Positions 46,291 to 55,452 of a DNA stretch of 64,000 bases are shown here, piece by piece. A program made the position numbers and the translations under genes. The notes beneath the pieces were generated by a model. That model did not search any database. It was not told the DNA's origin and worked only from the letters and a program-made list of their open reading frames with translations. This stretch comes from RCIO01 sp965232405 (GTDB lineage Bacteria > Pseudomonadota > Alphaproteobacteria > Rhizobiales > Rhizobiaceae): positions 558,001 through 622,000 of the forward strand of contig OZ246966.1 of NCBI GenBank assembly GCA_965232405.1. Reading direction: 5' to 3'. How positions within the stretch are numbered: position 1 is the stretch's first letter; every line of letters starts with the position of its first letter.

Positions 46291-46463
46291 GACGGTCCGC
46301 CTTCCCTCGGGGTGGCGGCTAAGAGGGAACGCGGTGCGCACAAGCGTGCAATTCCGCGGCTGTCCCCGCAACTGTGAGCGACGAGCCGAGAGCCGACAGC
46401 CACTGGGATGACCCGGGAAGGCGGCACACGGCAGCGACCCGCGAGCCAGGAGACCTGCCGTCA
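46291..46463 (+). promoter_or_regulatory. cobalamin riboswitch for the DUF1636-cobW-cobN operon
   Basis: In order: GACGGTCC (5' P1 arm), AAGAGGGAACGCGGTG, CCGCGGCTGTCCCCGCAACTGTGA, GCCACTGGGA, GGGAAGGCGGC and the B12 box GAGCCAGGAGACCTGCC at 46443-46459; GACGG pairs with CCGTC after the box. Downstream, GCCCGG (46481-46486) and CCGGGC (46495-46500) form a hairpin three bases before GGAG, the ribosome site of the DUF1636 gene at 46512, so translation control is likely. Confidence 0.92.
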
Positions 46464-46511
46464 AACGAGCCAATCCAACCGCCCGGCGGGTGACCCGGGC
46501 ATGGAGACGAC

Positions 46512-46934
46512 ATGACGACCGACAGCCTTCCTGACGACACGCGCAGTCCGGGCGCTCCCGCGGCATCCCAGGTGACCGTGATTGTCTGCCATTCGTGCCG
46601 CGGCCCTGACGGCCCGGACGACTTTCCGCGCCCCGGCTCGCACCTTGCCGATGACGCGCGACGCGCGGCGGATGGCACCGCCGTTCACGTCAAATCCGTC
46701 GGTTGCCTCGGCAACTGCAAGCGCGGCCTGAGCGCAGCGATCCTCTCCGAAGGTTCCTGGAGCTATGTGTTCGGCTGGCTGACCGAAAAAAGCGGCGACG
46801 ACCTGATTGCCGGCGCTGAATTGCTTGCCACGTCCGAGGACGGCTTCATGCCGTTTCGCGCCCGCCCCGAAGCACTCAAGCGTGGGCTGATCGCCCGCAT
46901 CCCGACCCTCGCGCATATTGGTGACGACACATGA
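46512..46934 (+). CDS. DUF1636 family protein, putative metal or Fe-S binding
   Basis: A 140-residue cytoplasmic protein of DUF1636, a family I know only as cob-associated and uncharacterised. Four cysteines stand out: C26 and C29 (VCHSC) and C65 and C69 (CLGNCKRG), in the pattern seen in thioredoxin-like [2Fe-2S] ferredoxins, so it may bind a cluster or a metal such as cobalt. It is the first gene behind the rightward cobalamin riboswitch, has GGAG five bases upstream, and overlaps cobW by 4 bp (ATGA). A role together with CobW in cobalt handling or in supplying electrons is inference. Confidence 0.85.
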   Translation: MTTDSLPDDTRSPGAPAASQVTVIVCHSCRGPDGPDDFPRPGSHLADDARRAADGTAVHVKSVGCLGNCKRGLSAAILSEGSWSYVFGWLTEKSGDDLIAGAELLATSEDGFMPFRARPEALKRGLIARIPTLAHIGDDT

Positions 46935-47968
46935 ACACCTCGCTCAACCGCATCCCCTGCACCGTCGTCACCGGTTTTCTCGGCGCCGGCAAGACGACGC
47001 TGATCCGCCATCTGCTGCAAAACGCCAACGGCAAACGTATCGCCGTTGTCGTCAACGAGTTCGGCGATGTCGGCATTGACGGCGAAATCCTCAAGGGTTG
47101 CGGCATCGAGGACTGCCCGGAAGAGAACATCGTCGAACTTGCCAATGGCTGCATCTGCTGCACCGTGGCCGACGATTTCGTGCCGGCCATCGACCAGATC
47201 CTCGCCCGCAAGCCCGCCGTCGACCACATCCTGATCGAGACATCCGGATTGGCATTGCCCAAGCCGCTGGTGCAGGCCTTCCAGTGGCCGTCGGTGAAAA
47301 GCCGCGTGACGGTGGACGGCGTCGTTGCCGTGGTCGATGGCGCAGCACTCGCCAACGGCATGGTCGCTTCCGACATGGATGCGCTTGCTGCCCAGCGCGA
47401 AGCCGACGATCAGCTCGACCATGACGACCCGATCGAGGAGGTGTTCGAGGATCAGATCGCCTGCGCCGACCTCGTCATCCTGTCGAAATCCGACCTGATC
47501 GACGCGGCCGGTCGCGAGCGTGCCGAAAAGACCGTGGCCGATCATTTGCCCCGCGCGGTGAAAGTCGTTGCCGTCAAGGAAGGTCATGTCGATCCGGCCA
47601 TCCTGCTCGGCCTCGGTCTTGCCGTCGAAGACCAGATCGATGCCCGCAAGACCCATCATGACGGGCTTGAGGACCATGACCACGACGATTTCGACAGCTT
47701 CGTTGTCGAGGTCGGTTCGATTGCCGATCCATCAGAAATTGCGGCCCGCGTCGCCGCAGTCGCTGAAAAGGAAAATGTGTTGCGCGTCAAAGGTTTCGTG
47801 CCCGTCGATGGCAAGCCGATGCGGCTACTGGTGCAGGCCGTCGGCGCGCGCGTGAACCACTATTTCGATCGCGCGTGGGCGCCGGCGGAAGAGCGCCTCG
47901 GCCGTCTCGTCGTGATCGGCGAAAAGGGCCTGCGCCAGGACGCCATCACGGCAGCTCTGGCCGGTTGA
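46931..47968 (+). CDS. cobW: CobW, GTP-binding cobalt chaperone
   Basis: A 345-residue GTPase of the COG0523 family. Walker A TGFLGAGKTT is at residues 14-23, the metal-binding CICC is at 74-77 (GCICCT), LIETSGLALP follows, and SKSDLID is the guanine site. A His/Asp-rich loop (HHDGLEDHDHDD) around residue 235 and the C-terminal CobW_C domain complete it. CobW delivers Co2+ to the cobaltochelatase; the neighbour cobN, 4 bp downstream, is the chelatase large subunit. Confidence 0.94.
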   Translation: MNTSLNRIPCTVVTGFLGAGKTTLIRHLLQNANGKRIAVVVNEFGDVGIDGEILKGCGIEDCPEENIVELANGCICCTVADDFVPAIDQILARKPAVDHILIETSGLALPKPLVQAFQWPSVKSRVTVDGVVAVVDGAALANGMVASDMDALAAQREADDQLDHDDPIEEVFEDQIACADLVILSKSDLIDAAGRERAEKTVADHLPRAVKVVAVKEGHVDPAILLGLGLAVEDQIDARKTHHDGLEDHDHDDFDSFVVEVGSIADPSEIAARVAAVAEKENVLRVKGFVPVDGKPMRLLVQAVGARVNHYFDRAWAPAEERLGRLVVIGEKGLRQDAITAALAG

Positions 47969-47972
47969 GCGA

Positions 47973-50900
47973 ATGCATCTGCTCGCAACATCATCCGCGA
48001 CGCTCGACGATCTCGCCGAGCCCATCGACCTGGCTCAGCAGCCGGCGGATGTCGTGGCGTTGTCCTTTTCCGACAGCGATCTGGCGGGCATCGCCGCTGC
48101 CTGGCGCTGCAATTCAGACCTGCCGTCGCTGCGCCTCGCCGCCCTGCGCGACCTGCGACACCCGATGTCCGTCGACCTGTGGATCGACAGCGTGGCGAGC
48201 CAGGCCAAGGTCATCCTTGTGCGCATTCTCGGCGGTTATGATTGGTGGCGCTATGGCTGCGACCGGCTGGCGGCCGTCGCACGCGAAAAGGGCGTCAAGC
48301 TTGCCCTTCTGCCCGGTGAATGTCGCGAAGAAGATGCACGGCTGATCGAAGCCTCGACCGTCGAAAAGCCCGAACTCGACCGCCTGCTGGCATTCTTCCG
48401 CGAAGGCGGCCCGGACAACATGGCTGGCCTTTCCGCGCGTCTGTCGGCGCTGGCAGGAAACGGCAACGACGTGCCGGAAGCCCGGCCCGTACCAAAGGCT
48501 GGTTTCTATCGTCCGGGCGAAGGCGTCGTAGGTATCGACCGACTGGCTGCCCCCCATTCCGGCCAGATCGTCCCAGTGCTCTTCTACCGTTCGATGTTGC
48601 TTGCCTCCGACGCCGCGCCCATCGACGCTCTGTTCGAGGCGCTCGCGAAGAAGGGCATGACACCGGTCCCGATCTTCGTCGCTAGCCTCAAGGATCGCGA
48701 TTCGCTCGCCTTCACCGAAGACGCCATTGCACGGCTCAAGCCTGCTGCGATCGTCACGACGACAGCGTTCGCAACGGGTGCCGAGCCGGGTGCCGAAACG
48801 TTGTTCGATCGTGCCGGCGTCCCAGTCTTCCAGGCCATCGTCGCAACCACCCGTCGGGAGGCGTGGGCGGAGAACCAGCGTGGTCTCGCCCCCGCCGATC
48901 TCGCCATGCATGTCGTGCTGCCTGAACTCGACGGCCGCATTCTCGGCGGCGCCATCGCCTTCAAATCGGAACGCCCGCTGGACGAAACGCTCGGCTTCCG
49001 CGGCCAGGAAAACCAGCCCGAGCCCGACCGTGTCGAACAGTTCGCAGATCGAGTCGCGAAGATGATCCAGCTGCGACAAACGCCGCGCGCCGAACGCAAG
49101 CTGACGATCCTCATTCCCGACTATCCGAACGCCACCGGCCGCACCGGCTACGCCGTCGGGCTGGACGTGCCAGAAAGCGTTCGCGCCATGCTGACCGATC
49201 TCAAGGCGGAAGGCTATTTTGTCGAAAACATACCTGAATCATCGCGTGAGCTACTTGAATCGCTGCGTGAAAAACGCGCCGCAATGCAATTCGACGACTA
49301 TGGCACCTGGTTCGCCCAACTGCCTGAGAAGACTCGCGAAAAGGTAGCCGGCGCATGGGGCGATGCCCCCGCCGAAGGCGACGTTTCTTTCCGCTTCGCG
49401 CAGTTCGGCAATGTCACTGTCGCGCTCGCACCGCACCGTGGTCGCTCCGCCGACCGCCGTGCCGACTACCACGATCCGGAGCTGCCTCCACGCCACGAAC
49501 TGCTCGCCTTCGGCCGCTGGATGCAGGACCATCTTGGCTGCCACGCCATCATCCATGTCGGCGCGCACGGCACACTCGAATGGCTGCCCGGCAAGGCCGT
49601 CGCGTTGTCTTCCGCATGCTTCCCCGAGATCGTCACCGGCGGCCTGCCGGTGGTCTATCCCTTCATCGTTTCCAACCCCGGCGAGGCCGCCCACGCCAAG
49701 CGCCGCATCGCGGCGGTAACGCTCGGTCATCTGCCGCCGCCGCTGGTCGGCGCGGAGCTGGGCGAGGCCGAACGCAAGCTCGAACATCTGGTCGATGAAT
49801 ACGCCCAGGCCGACGGTCTCGACCGCCGCCGCCGCGACCGACTGGCGACGCTGATCGTCGAGACCGCGCGCGAAACCGGCCTCGCTCGCGAGGCGGGCAT
49901 CGCCGATAATCTCGACGCCGGCGAGGCGCTGCAGAAGATTGACGCCTGGCTCTGCGACATCAAGGATTTCGCGTTGAAAGACGGCCAGCACATCTATGGC
50001 CGCGCCGCCCCCGGTGAGGACGATCCGGCGCGGCTGGAAAGTGCCGCGCGCGAGCGCTCGGCCTTGATCACCGCGCTTGACGGGCAGCACATCCGCCCCG
50101 GCCCAGCTGGCGCACCCGCGCGCGGCAGAACCGACGTGCTGCCAACCGGCCGCAACCTGTTCACATCAGACCCGCGCACCATGCCGACCCCCACCGCCTT
50201 CGAGCTTGGCCGGCTGGCGGCAGACGAGGTCGTGCGCCGCTACCTGCAGGATCACGGTGACTGGCCCCGTTCGCTGGTCATCGACCTCTGGGGCTCGGCC
50301 AGCCTGCGCACCGGCGGCGAGGAGATCGCCCAGGGTCTGAACCTGATGGGCGTGAAGCCGGTCTGGGACGCCGCCACCGGCCGTGTGACCGGCGTCGAGG
50401 TGCAGCCCGTCGCCACGCTCGGCCGCCCGCGGATCGACGTGACCTGGAAAATCTCCGGTCTGTTCCGTGACATGTTCCCGGCCCAGATCGCCCTGCTCGA
50501 TGCCGCCGCTCGCGCCGTCGCCGCGCGTGACGAAGAAGCGACAGACAACCCGCTCGCTGCAGAAGCGCGCGCCAGCGGCAATGTCCCTCCCCGCATCTTC
50601 GGTGGCTCGCCCGACACCTATGGCACTGGTATCGAAGACCTTCTTGCCTCGGGCGACTGGGACGAGCGCGCCGAACTCGGCCAAGCCTACCTCGATGCGA
50701 CCAGCCACGCCTACGGCGGTGCAGACGGCGAAGGCATGGCCGCGACCGAAATCTTCTCGCGCCGCGTCGCCGAGGCGCAGCTTCTGATCCATACCGGCGA
50801 CGATCCCGGCCGCGACCTGCTCGACGGCTCCGCTGACGCCGCTCATATCGGCGGCTTCGCTTCAGCACTTGCCGCACTTGGCCGCTCCGCCGACCTGATT

Positions 50901-51305
50901 ACGCTCGACACGACAGATCCGCAGCGCCCGCGCGCCCGCACGGTGGCCGAAGCGGTCGCGCGCGTGGTGCGCGGCCGCGCCGTCAGCCCGCGTTTCATCG
51001 ACGGGCAGATGCGTCACGGTCCGCGCGGCGCGGCGGAGTTTGCGGAGACGGTCGATCGCCTCGTCGCTTTCGCCGAGACGACGCTGGCGATCCCTGAAAC
51101 GCTGCTGGAAGCGGTGCACGATGCCTATCTCGGTGACGAGCGCGTGCGTGATTTCATGCTGCGCGAAAACCCCGCTGCGGCACGCTCGATTGCCGAGCGT
51201 TTCGCCGCTGCTCGCCGCCGCGGCCTGTGGCATCCGCGCCGCAACTCGATCGACGCCGGCCTCGCCGAACTCATCGCCGAGGCCCGCGCGAGGGAGGCCG
51301 CATGA
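47973..51305 (+). CDS. cobN: cobaltochelatase subunit CobN (short form)
   Basis: The large subunit of the ATP-dependent cobaltochelatase that inserts Co2+ into hydrogenobyrinic acid a,c-diamide, working with CobS and CobT chaperone subunits that are not in this window. Conserved blocks: AIIHVGAHGTLEWLPGK, VYPFIVSNPGEAAHAKRR, RPGPAGAPARGRTDVLPTGR, YLQDHGDWP and ISGLFRDMFP. It is 1110 residues, while the P. denitrificans protein as I recall it is about 1275. Most of the difference comes from one place: after DGQHIYGR (residue about 669) only some 30 residues separate it from RPGPAGAP, where longer homologues have about 150. The frame is intact. Overlaps cobG by 4 bp. Confidence 0.93.
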   Translation: MHLLATSSATLDDLAEPIDLAQQPADVVALSFSDSDLAGIAAAWRCNSDLPSLRLAALRDLRHPMSVDLWIDSVASQAKVILVRILGGYDWWRYGCDRLAAVAREKGVKLALLPGECREEDARLIEASTVEKPELDRLLAFFREGGPDNMAGLSARLSALAGNGNDVPEARPVPKAGFYRPGEGVVGIDRLAAPHSGQIVPVLFYRSMLLASDAAPIDALFEALAKKGMTPVPIFVASLKDRDSLAFTEDAIARLKPAAIVTTTAFATGAEPGAETLFDRAGVPVFQAIVATTRREAWAENQRGLAPADLAMHVVLPELDGRILGGAIAFKSERPLDETLGFRGQENQPEPDRVEQFADRVAKMIQLRQTPRAERKLTILIPDYPNATGRTGYAVGLDVPESVRAMLTDLKAEGYFVENIPESSRELLESLREKRAAMQFDDYGTWFAQLPEKTREKVAGAWGDAPAEGDVSFRFAQFGNVTVALAPHRGRSADRRADYHDPELPPRHELLAFGRWMQDHLGCHAIIHVGAHGTLEWLPGKAVALSSACFPEIVTGGLPVVYPFIVSNPGEAAHAKRRIAAVTLGHLPPPLVGAELGEAERKLEHLVDEYAQADGLDRRRRDRLATLIVETARETGLAREAGIADNLDAGEALQKIDAWLCDIKDFALKDGQHIYGRAAPGEDDPARLESAARERSALITALDGQHIRPGPAGAPARGRTDVLPTGRNLFTSDPRTMPTPTAFELGRLAADEVVRRYLQDHGDWPRSLVIDLWGSASLRTGGEEIAQGLNLMGVKPVWDAATGRVTGVEVQPVATLGRPRIDVTWKISGLFRDMFPAQIALLDAAARAVAARDEEATDNPLAAEARASGNVPPRIFGGSPDTYGTGIEDLLASGDWDERAELGQAYLDATSHAYGGADGEGMAATEIFSRRVAEAQLLIHTGDDPGRDLLDGSADAAHIGGFASALAALGRSADLITLDTTDPQRPRARTVAEAVARVVRGRAVSPRFIDGQMRHGPRGAAEFAETVDRLVAFAETTLAIPETLLEAVHDAYLGDERVRDFMLRENPAAARSIAERFAAARRRGLWHPRRNSIDAGLAELIAEARAREAA

Positions 51306-52591
51306 GCTTCCGCCGTGGCGCCTGCCCTGCCCTTTCCGCGCCGATGCAGACCGGCGACGGCCTGCTCGTTCGCCTCGCCACCGCCAGCGCAAGCCTGACG
51401 CCGCATCAACTGATCGCACTTTGCGAAGCAGCAGGTCGCCACGGCAACGGGCTTGTTGAAATCACCGCGCGCGGCAATTTCCAGATCCGCGGTCTGACCG
51501 CCGCGACCGCGGCCGCGCTTGCTGAAGACATCGCCGCGATGCAACTCGGCCTGCGTGATGGTGTGCCGGTGGAATCCAATCCGCTCGCCGGCCTCGATCC
51601 GACTGAGACTGCTGATGCCGCTCCTCTTGCCGAGGCGATCCGCGAAGCGATCGACGCAACCGATTTGAAAGACCGCCTGGCGCCGAAGGTCTCGGTCGTC
51701 GTTGATGGCGGTGGAACCATCGGTCTCTCAGGCGTTGCCGCCGACATCCGCTTCGACGCGCTCACCGCATCCGACTGGCTGGTTTCGATCGGCGGCGATG
51801 CGCCCTCGGCTGCACCCCTCGGCACCTGCGAAGCGGGCGATGCCACAGCCATTGCACTGGCCCTGCTCGAACTGATCGCCTTCATCGGTCTTGAGGCACG
51901 CGGCCGCGATGTGTCAGCAGCCGATGCAGAGGTCAGACTGAAAGGTAAGGTTCGCCCGGCGCCCGACACCGCTCCAGAAGTCCTAACTTCGCAACCCTTG
52001 GGCCACATCCCGCTTCGCGCAAATCGCTTCGCCTTCGGCGTTGGCCTGCCCTTTGGCCAGATCGCCGCCAGCGACTTGTCTGCTTTCGCCGCGACGCTCG
52101 CGAAACTCGGAATCGCGGAATTCCGCATGTCGCCCGAACGCGCTCTGATGGCACTGGGCACGGAGGACAGCGCAGCAATGGCAGCTCATGCCAAAGTGAC
52201 GGACCTCGTCGTCAACGCGTCCGACCCCCGCACCCGTATCTTTGCCTGCCCCGGCAGCGCCGGCTGCGCCTCCGGTCACTTCGCTTCACGCGAGATCGCG
52301 GCATCCGTAGCACGTGAGTTTGACGGCATCCAGAATGTCGATTTCTCGCTTCACATCTCCGGCTGCGCCAAGGGCTGCGCTCATCCTTCCGCTGCTTCGC
52401 TATCGCTGGTCGGCACCGAACACGGACCAACGCTGGTCGAGAACGGCACTGCACGCCAAGCCGGAATTCCATTTGGAAATCATGATGTTGCGGCGCAGCT
52501 TGCAGACATCGTGCGCAACCGCACAAGCGGCCACAGCCAATCTCAAAGCCGGCGCAAGCCGCATCCCGCCCACGCATTCGCCGGAGACTGA
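51302..52591 (+). CDS. cobG: precorrin-3B synthase CobG
   Basis: A 429-residue protein related to sulfite/nitrite reductases. The cluster/siroheme cysteines are present: CPGSAGC near residue 316 and CAKGC near 358. The ferredoxin-like half is ITARGNFQIRGL near the start. CobG hydroxylates precorrin-3A using O2, the oxygen-dependent step that marks the aerobic B12 route. The start at ATG 51302 gives a 4 bp overlap with cobN; the longer open frame from 51227 is not needed. Stop is 1 base before the cobH TTG. Confidence 0.92.
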   Translation: MSFRRGACPALSAPMQTGDGLLVRLATASASLTPHQLIALCEAAGRHGNGLVEITARGNFQIRGLTAATAAALAEDIAAMQLGLRDGVPVESNPLAGLDPTETADAAPLAEAIREAIDATDLKDRLAPKVSVVVDGGGTIGLSGVAADIRFDALTASDWLVSIGGDAPSAAPLGTCEAGDATAIALALLELIAFIGLEARGRDVSAADAEVRLKGKVRPAPDTAPEVLTSQPLGHIPLRANRFAFGVGLPFGQIAASDLSAFAATLAKLGIAEFRMSPERALMALGTEDSAAMAAHAKVTDLVVNASDPRTRIFACPGSAGCASGHFASREIAASVAREFDGIQNVDFSLHISGCAKGCAHPSAASLSLVGTEHGPTLVENGTARQAGIPFGNHDVAAQLADIVRNRTSGHSQSQSRRKPHPAHAFAGD

Positions 52592-52592
52592 A

Positions 52593-53225
52593 TTGACCGC
52601 CTATGACTACATCCGCGCCGGCGACGCGATCTACGAACGCTCCTTCGCGATCATCCGCGAGGAGGCCGATCTTTCCCGCTTTTCGCCCGCCGAGGCGGAT
52701 GTCGCGATCCGCATGATCCACGCCTGCGGGCAGGTCGAGGCGGCGGCGCATTTCGCCTTCGCGCCGGGCTTTGTCGACGTCGCACGCGCAGCACTGGCCG
52801 GCGGTGCGCCCATCCTCTGCGATGCGGAAATGGTCGCGCGCGGCGTCACGCGTGCCCGGCTGCCGGCAGACAATGAGGTGATCTGCTCGTTGCGCGATCC
52901 GCGCACCGCCGAGCTGGCCAAGGAGATCGGCAACACCCGCTCCGCCGCCGCCATGCATCTGTGGGGCGCAAAGCTGGAAGGCGCGCTGGTGGCCATCGGC
53001 AATGCACCGACTGCTCTATTCCACCTGCTCGAAATGCTGGACGATGGCGCGCCCCGCCCGGCGGCAATCATTGGCATGCCGGTCGGCTTCGTGGGCGCTG
53101 CCGAATCCAAGGAAGCGCTGGCCGCCAGCCATCACGGCATTCCGTGGGCCATAGTGCATGGCCGTCTTGGCGGCTCGGCCATGACCGTCGCTGCAATCAA
53201 CGCGCTGGCGAGGCCCGGCCTGTGA
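52593..53225 (+). CDS. cobH: precorrin-8X methylmutase CobH
   Basis: A 210-residue protein, exactly the P. denitrificans CobH length as I recall it. It opens TAYDYIRAGDAIYERSFAII and includes MIHACGQVEAA (catalytic His), EIGNTRSAAAM and GMPVGFVGAAESKEAL. The start is TTG 52593, the first codon of this conserved block, with GGAGA six bases upstream; the open frame begins earlier inside cobG. It moves the methyl from C11 to C12 to form hydrogenobyrinic acid. It overlaps the cobI GTG by 4 bp. Confidence 0.94.
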   Translation: MTAYDYIRAGDAIYERSFAIIREEADLSRFSPAEADVAIRMIHACGQVEAAAHFAFAPGFVDVARAALAGGAPILCDAEMVARGVTRARLPADNEVICSLRDPRTAELAKEIGNTRSAAAMHLWGAKLEGALVAIGNAPTALFHLLEMLDDGAPRPAAIIGMPVGFVGAAESKEALAASHHGIPWAIVHGRLGGSAMTVAAINALARPGL

Positions 53226-53959
53226 GCGCCGCAGCACATGGCCGCCTGATCGGCGTCGGCACCGGTCCGGGCGATCCCGAGCTGCTGACGCTGAAGGCCG
53301 TCCGCGCGCTCGGTGAAGCGCAGGTCGTCGCCCACTTCGCCAAGGAGGGCAATGGCTCCAACGCGCGCCGGATCGTCAACGGCCACATCAATGGTGAGAC
53401 GATAGAGCTGCCAATGCTCTATCCCGTCACCACCGAAATCGACCGTGCGCATCCCGACTACCACTGCGCCATCACCCGCTTCTTCGACCGCGCCGCCGAG
53501 GACGTCGCCGGGCACCTGGAAGCAGGCCGCACGGTGGCCGTGCTGTCGGAAGGCGATCCGCTTTTCTACGGCTCCTACATGCACCTGCATGTGCGCCTCG
53601 CGCACCGTTTCGACACCGAAGTCATCCCCGGCGTGACCGCCATGTCCGGCTGCTGGTCGACTGCCGGCACGCCGATCACCCAGGGTGACGATGTGCTTGC
53701 CGTGCTGCCGGGCACGCTGCCGGAGGACGAGCTTGTCCGCCGGCTGGGCGACGCCGACGCCGCCGTGATCATGAAGGTCGGCCGCAACCTGCCCAAGATC
53801 AAGGCCGCTCTCGCCGTATCCGGCAAGCTGGACCGCGCCGTCTATGTCGAGCGCGGCACGATGGCCAACGGCCGCACGATCCCGCTCGCTGACCGCGATG
53901 ATGCGCCTGCCCCCTATTTCTCAATCGTGCTGGTGCCCGGCTGGAGCGGCCGGCCATGA
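53222..53959 (+). CDS. cobI: precorrin-2 C20-methyltransferase CobI
   Basis: A 245-residue tetrapyrrole methylase. N-terminal LIGVGTGPGDPELLTLKAV, then VAVLSEGDPLFYGSYMHL and VIPGVTAMSGCWS. The start is GTG 53222 in the overlap GTGA with the cobH stop; an upstream frame of the ORF inside cobH is spurious. It transfers methyl from SAM to C20. The stop overlaps cobJ ATG (ATGA). Confidence 0.94.
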   Translation: MSAAAHGRLIGVGTGPGDPELLTLKAVRALGEAQVVAHFAKEGNGSNARRIVNGHINGETIELPMLYPVTTEIDRAHPDYHCAITRFFDRAAEDVAGHLEAGRTVAVLSEGDPLFYGSYMHLHVRLAHRFDTEVIPGVTAMSGCWSTAGTPITQGDDVLAVLPGTLPEDELVRRLGDADAAVIMKVGRNLPKIKAALAVSGKLDRAVYVERGTMANGRTIPLADRDDAPAPYFSIVLVPGWSGRP

Positions 53960-54720
53960 GTGGCAAACTCACCATTGTCGGGCTTGGCCCAGGCGATCCG
54001 GACCAGACAACGCCGGAGGTCACGCACGCCATCGAGCAGGCGACCGACTTCTATGGTTACAAGCCTTATCTCGACCGTCTGACGCTGGGTCCCGGCCAGA
54101 TGCGCCACGCCTCAGACAACCGCGAAGAGCTGGACCGAGCGGGTGCCGCCCTCAACCGCGCAATGGAAGGCGGCGATGTCTGCGTCGTCTCCGGCGGCGA
54201 CCCCGGTGTCTTTGCCATGGCCGCCGCCATCTGCGAGGCAGTCGATAACGGACCGGACGAATGGCGTCAGGTCGAGATCAGGGTGCTGCCCGGCATCACT
54301 GCCATGCTTGCTGTCGCCGCCCGCATCGGCGCGCCGCTGGGACATGATTTCTGCGCTATCTCGTTGTCGGACAATCTGAAGCCCTGGGATCTGATCGAGA
54401 AGCGCCTCGCCGCCGCCGCATCCGCCGGCTTCGTAATGGCTTTCTACAACCCGATCAGCCGCGCCCGCCCCTGGCAACTGGGCAAGGCGTTCGATTGCCT
54501 GCGCGCCGTCCTGCCGGGCGAAACAACGGTCGTGTTCGGCCGCGCCGCCGGCCGTCCGGATGAGCGTATCGAGTTTATGACGCTGGCCGAGGCCGATCCG
54601 TCAAAGGCCGACATGGCGACCTGCATCATCGTCGGCTCGCCCGAGACCCGCATCGTCGAACGCCCCGGCCTGCCGCCGCTGGTCTACACGCCGCGTTTCG
54701 CCAAAGAGGCGAGCACATGA
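53956..54720 (+). CDS. cobJ: precorrin-3B C17-methyltransferase CobJ
   Basis: A 254-residue tetrapyrrole methylase. It opens LTIVGLGPGDPDQTTPEV and has YGYKPYLDRL, VSGGDPGVFAMA, VLPGITAMLAVAARIGAPLGH and VMAFYNPISRARPW. It carries out C17 methylation with ring contraction. It overlaps cobI by 4 bp. Its 3' end runs 37 bp into the 3' end of the opposite-strand cobK. Confidence 0.95.
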   Translation: MSGKLTIVGLGPGDPDQTTPEVTHAIEQATDFYGYKPYLDRLTLGPGQMRHASDNREELDRAGAALNRAMEGGDVCVVSGGDPGVFAMAAAICEAVDNGPDEWRQVEIRVLPGITAMLAVAARIGAPLGHDFCAISLSDNLKPWDLIEKRLAAAASAGFVMAFYNPISRARPWQLGKAFDCLRAVLPGETTVVFGRAAGRPDERIEFMTLAEADPSKADMATCIIVGSPETRIVERPGLPPLVYTPRFAKEAST

Positions 54721-55448
54721 TCGGCCGTCGCGACAGCTTCCTCCACCGAACCGGCCGACAGAACGTCCGGCAGTTCCGGCCGCGCGATCATCACCACATC
54801 AATACCGAGTTCCCGCGCGGCGGCGATCTTGCCATATGTCGCCGCGCCACCGCTGTTCTTGGACACGATTGTCTCGATGCCGTGCTGCTTCAGCAGCGTT
54901 CGCTCGCTAGCCTCGTCGAACGGCCCGCGCCCGAGAATGTAAGTCGCGTCAGGCACGTCGAGCGTCGGCTCGACGGGGTCAACCGAGCGGATCAAATAGG
55001 AGTGCTGCGGCGCTGCCTGGAATGGCAGCAATTCCTGCCGCCCGAGCGTCACCATCACCCGGCGCGGCGTTTCGCCCAGCGCCGTCACAGCGTCTTCGAC
55101 GCTGCTAACCAGTTTCCAGCGATCGCCTTCAACCGGCTCCCAGGCCGGACGCCGGAGTCCGATCAGCGGCACGCCTGTCAGTTCCGCAGCGTGAGCGGCA
55201 TTGTGCGAAATCTGCGCCGCATAAGGATGTGTGGCGTCGATCAGCAGCGACACGCTTTCGGCATTGAGATAATCCGCCAGCCCCTGCGCGCCGCCGAACC
55301 CGCCAACCCGCACGGGTACCGGCTGCTCCACGGGCGCTTTGGTGCGCCCGGCCAGCGAAAGCACAACATCGCAGTCGCCGCGCGCTGCCAGCCGCCCGGC
55401 AAGCTGCCGCGCCTCGCTCGTACCGCCCAGGATCAGGATTTGGTGCAT
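54684..55448 (-). CDS. cobK: precorrin-6A reductase CobK
   Basis: A 254-residue reductase on the minus strand between cobJ and cobL. It opens MHQILILGGTSEARQLAGRL, the CobK nucleotide-site pattern, with DATHPYAAQISHNA, ILGRGPFDEASE and VSKNSGGAATYGKIAAAREL. It uses NADPH to reduce precorrin-6A. I place the start at ATG 55448 because of spacing to a GGA; ATG 55454 (two residues longer) is possible and would overlap the cobL start. Its end overlaps cobJ by 37 bp. Confidence 0.93.
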   Translation of the reverse strand: MHQILILGGTSEARQLAGRLAARGDCDVVLSLAGRTKAPVEQPVPVRVGGFGGAQGLADYLNAESVSLLIDATHPYAAQISHNAAHAAELTGVPLIGLRRPAWEPVEGDRWKLVSSVEDAVTALGETPRRVMVTLGRQELLPFQAAPQHSYLIRSVDPVEPTLDVPDATYILGRGPFDEASERTLLKQHGIETIVSKNSGGAATYGKIAAARELGIDVVMIARPELPDVLSAGSVEEAVATADHVLASLAKRGV

Positions 55449-55452
55449 CGCC

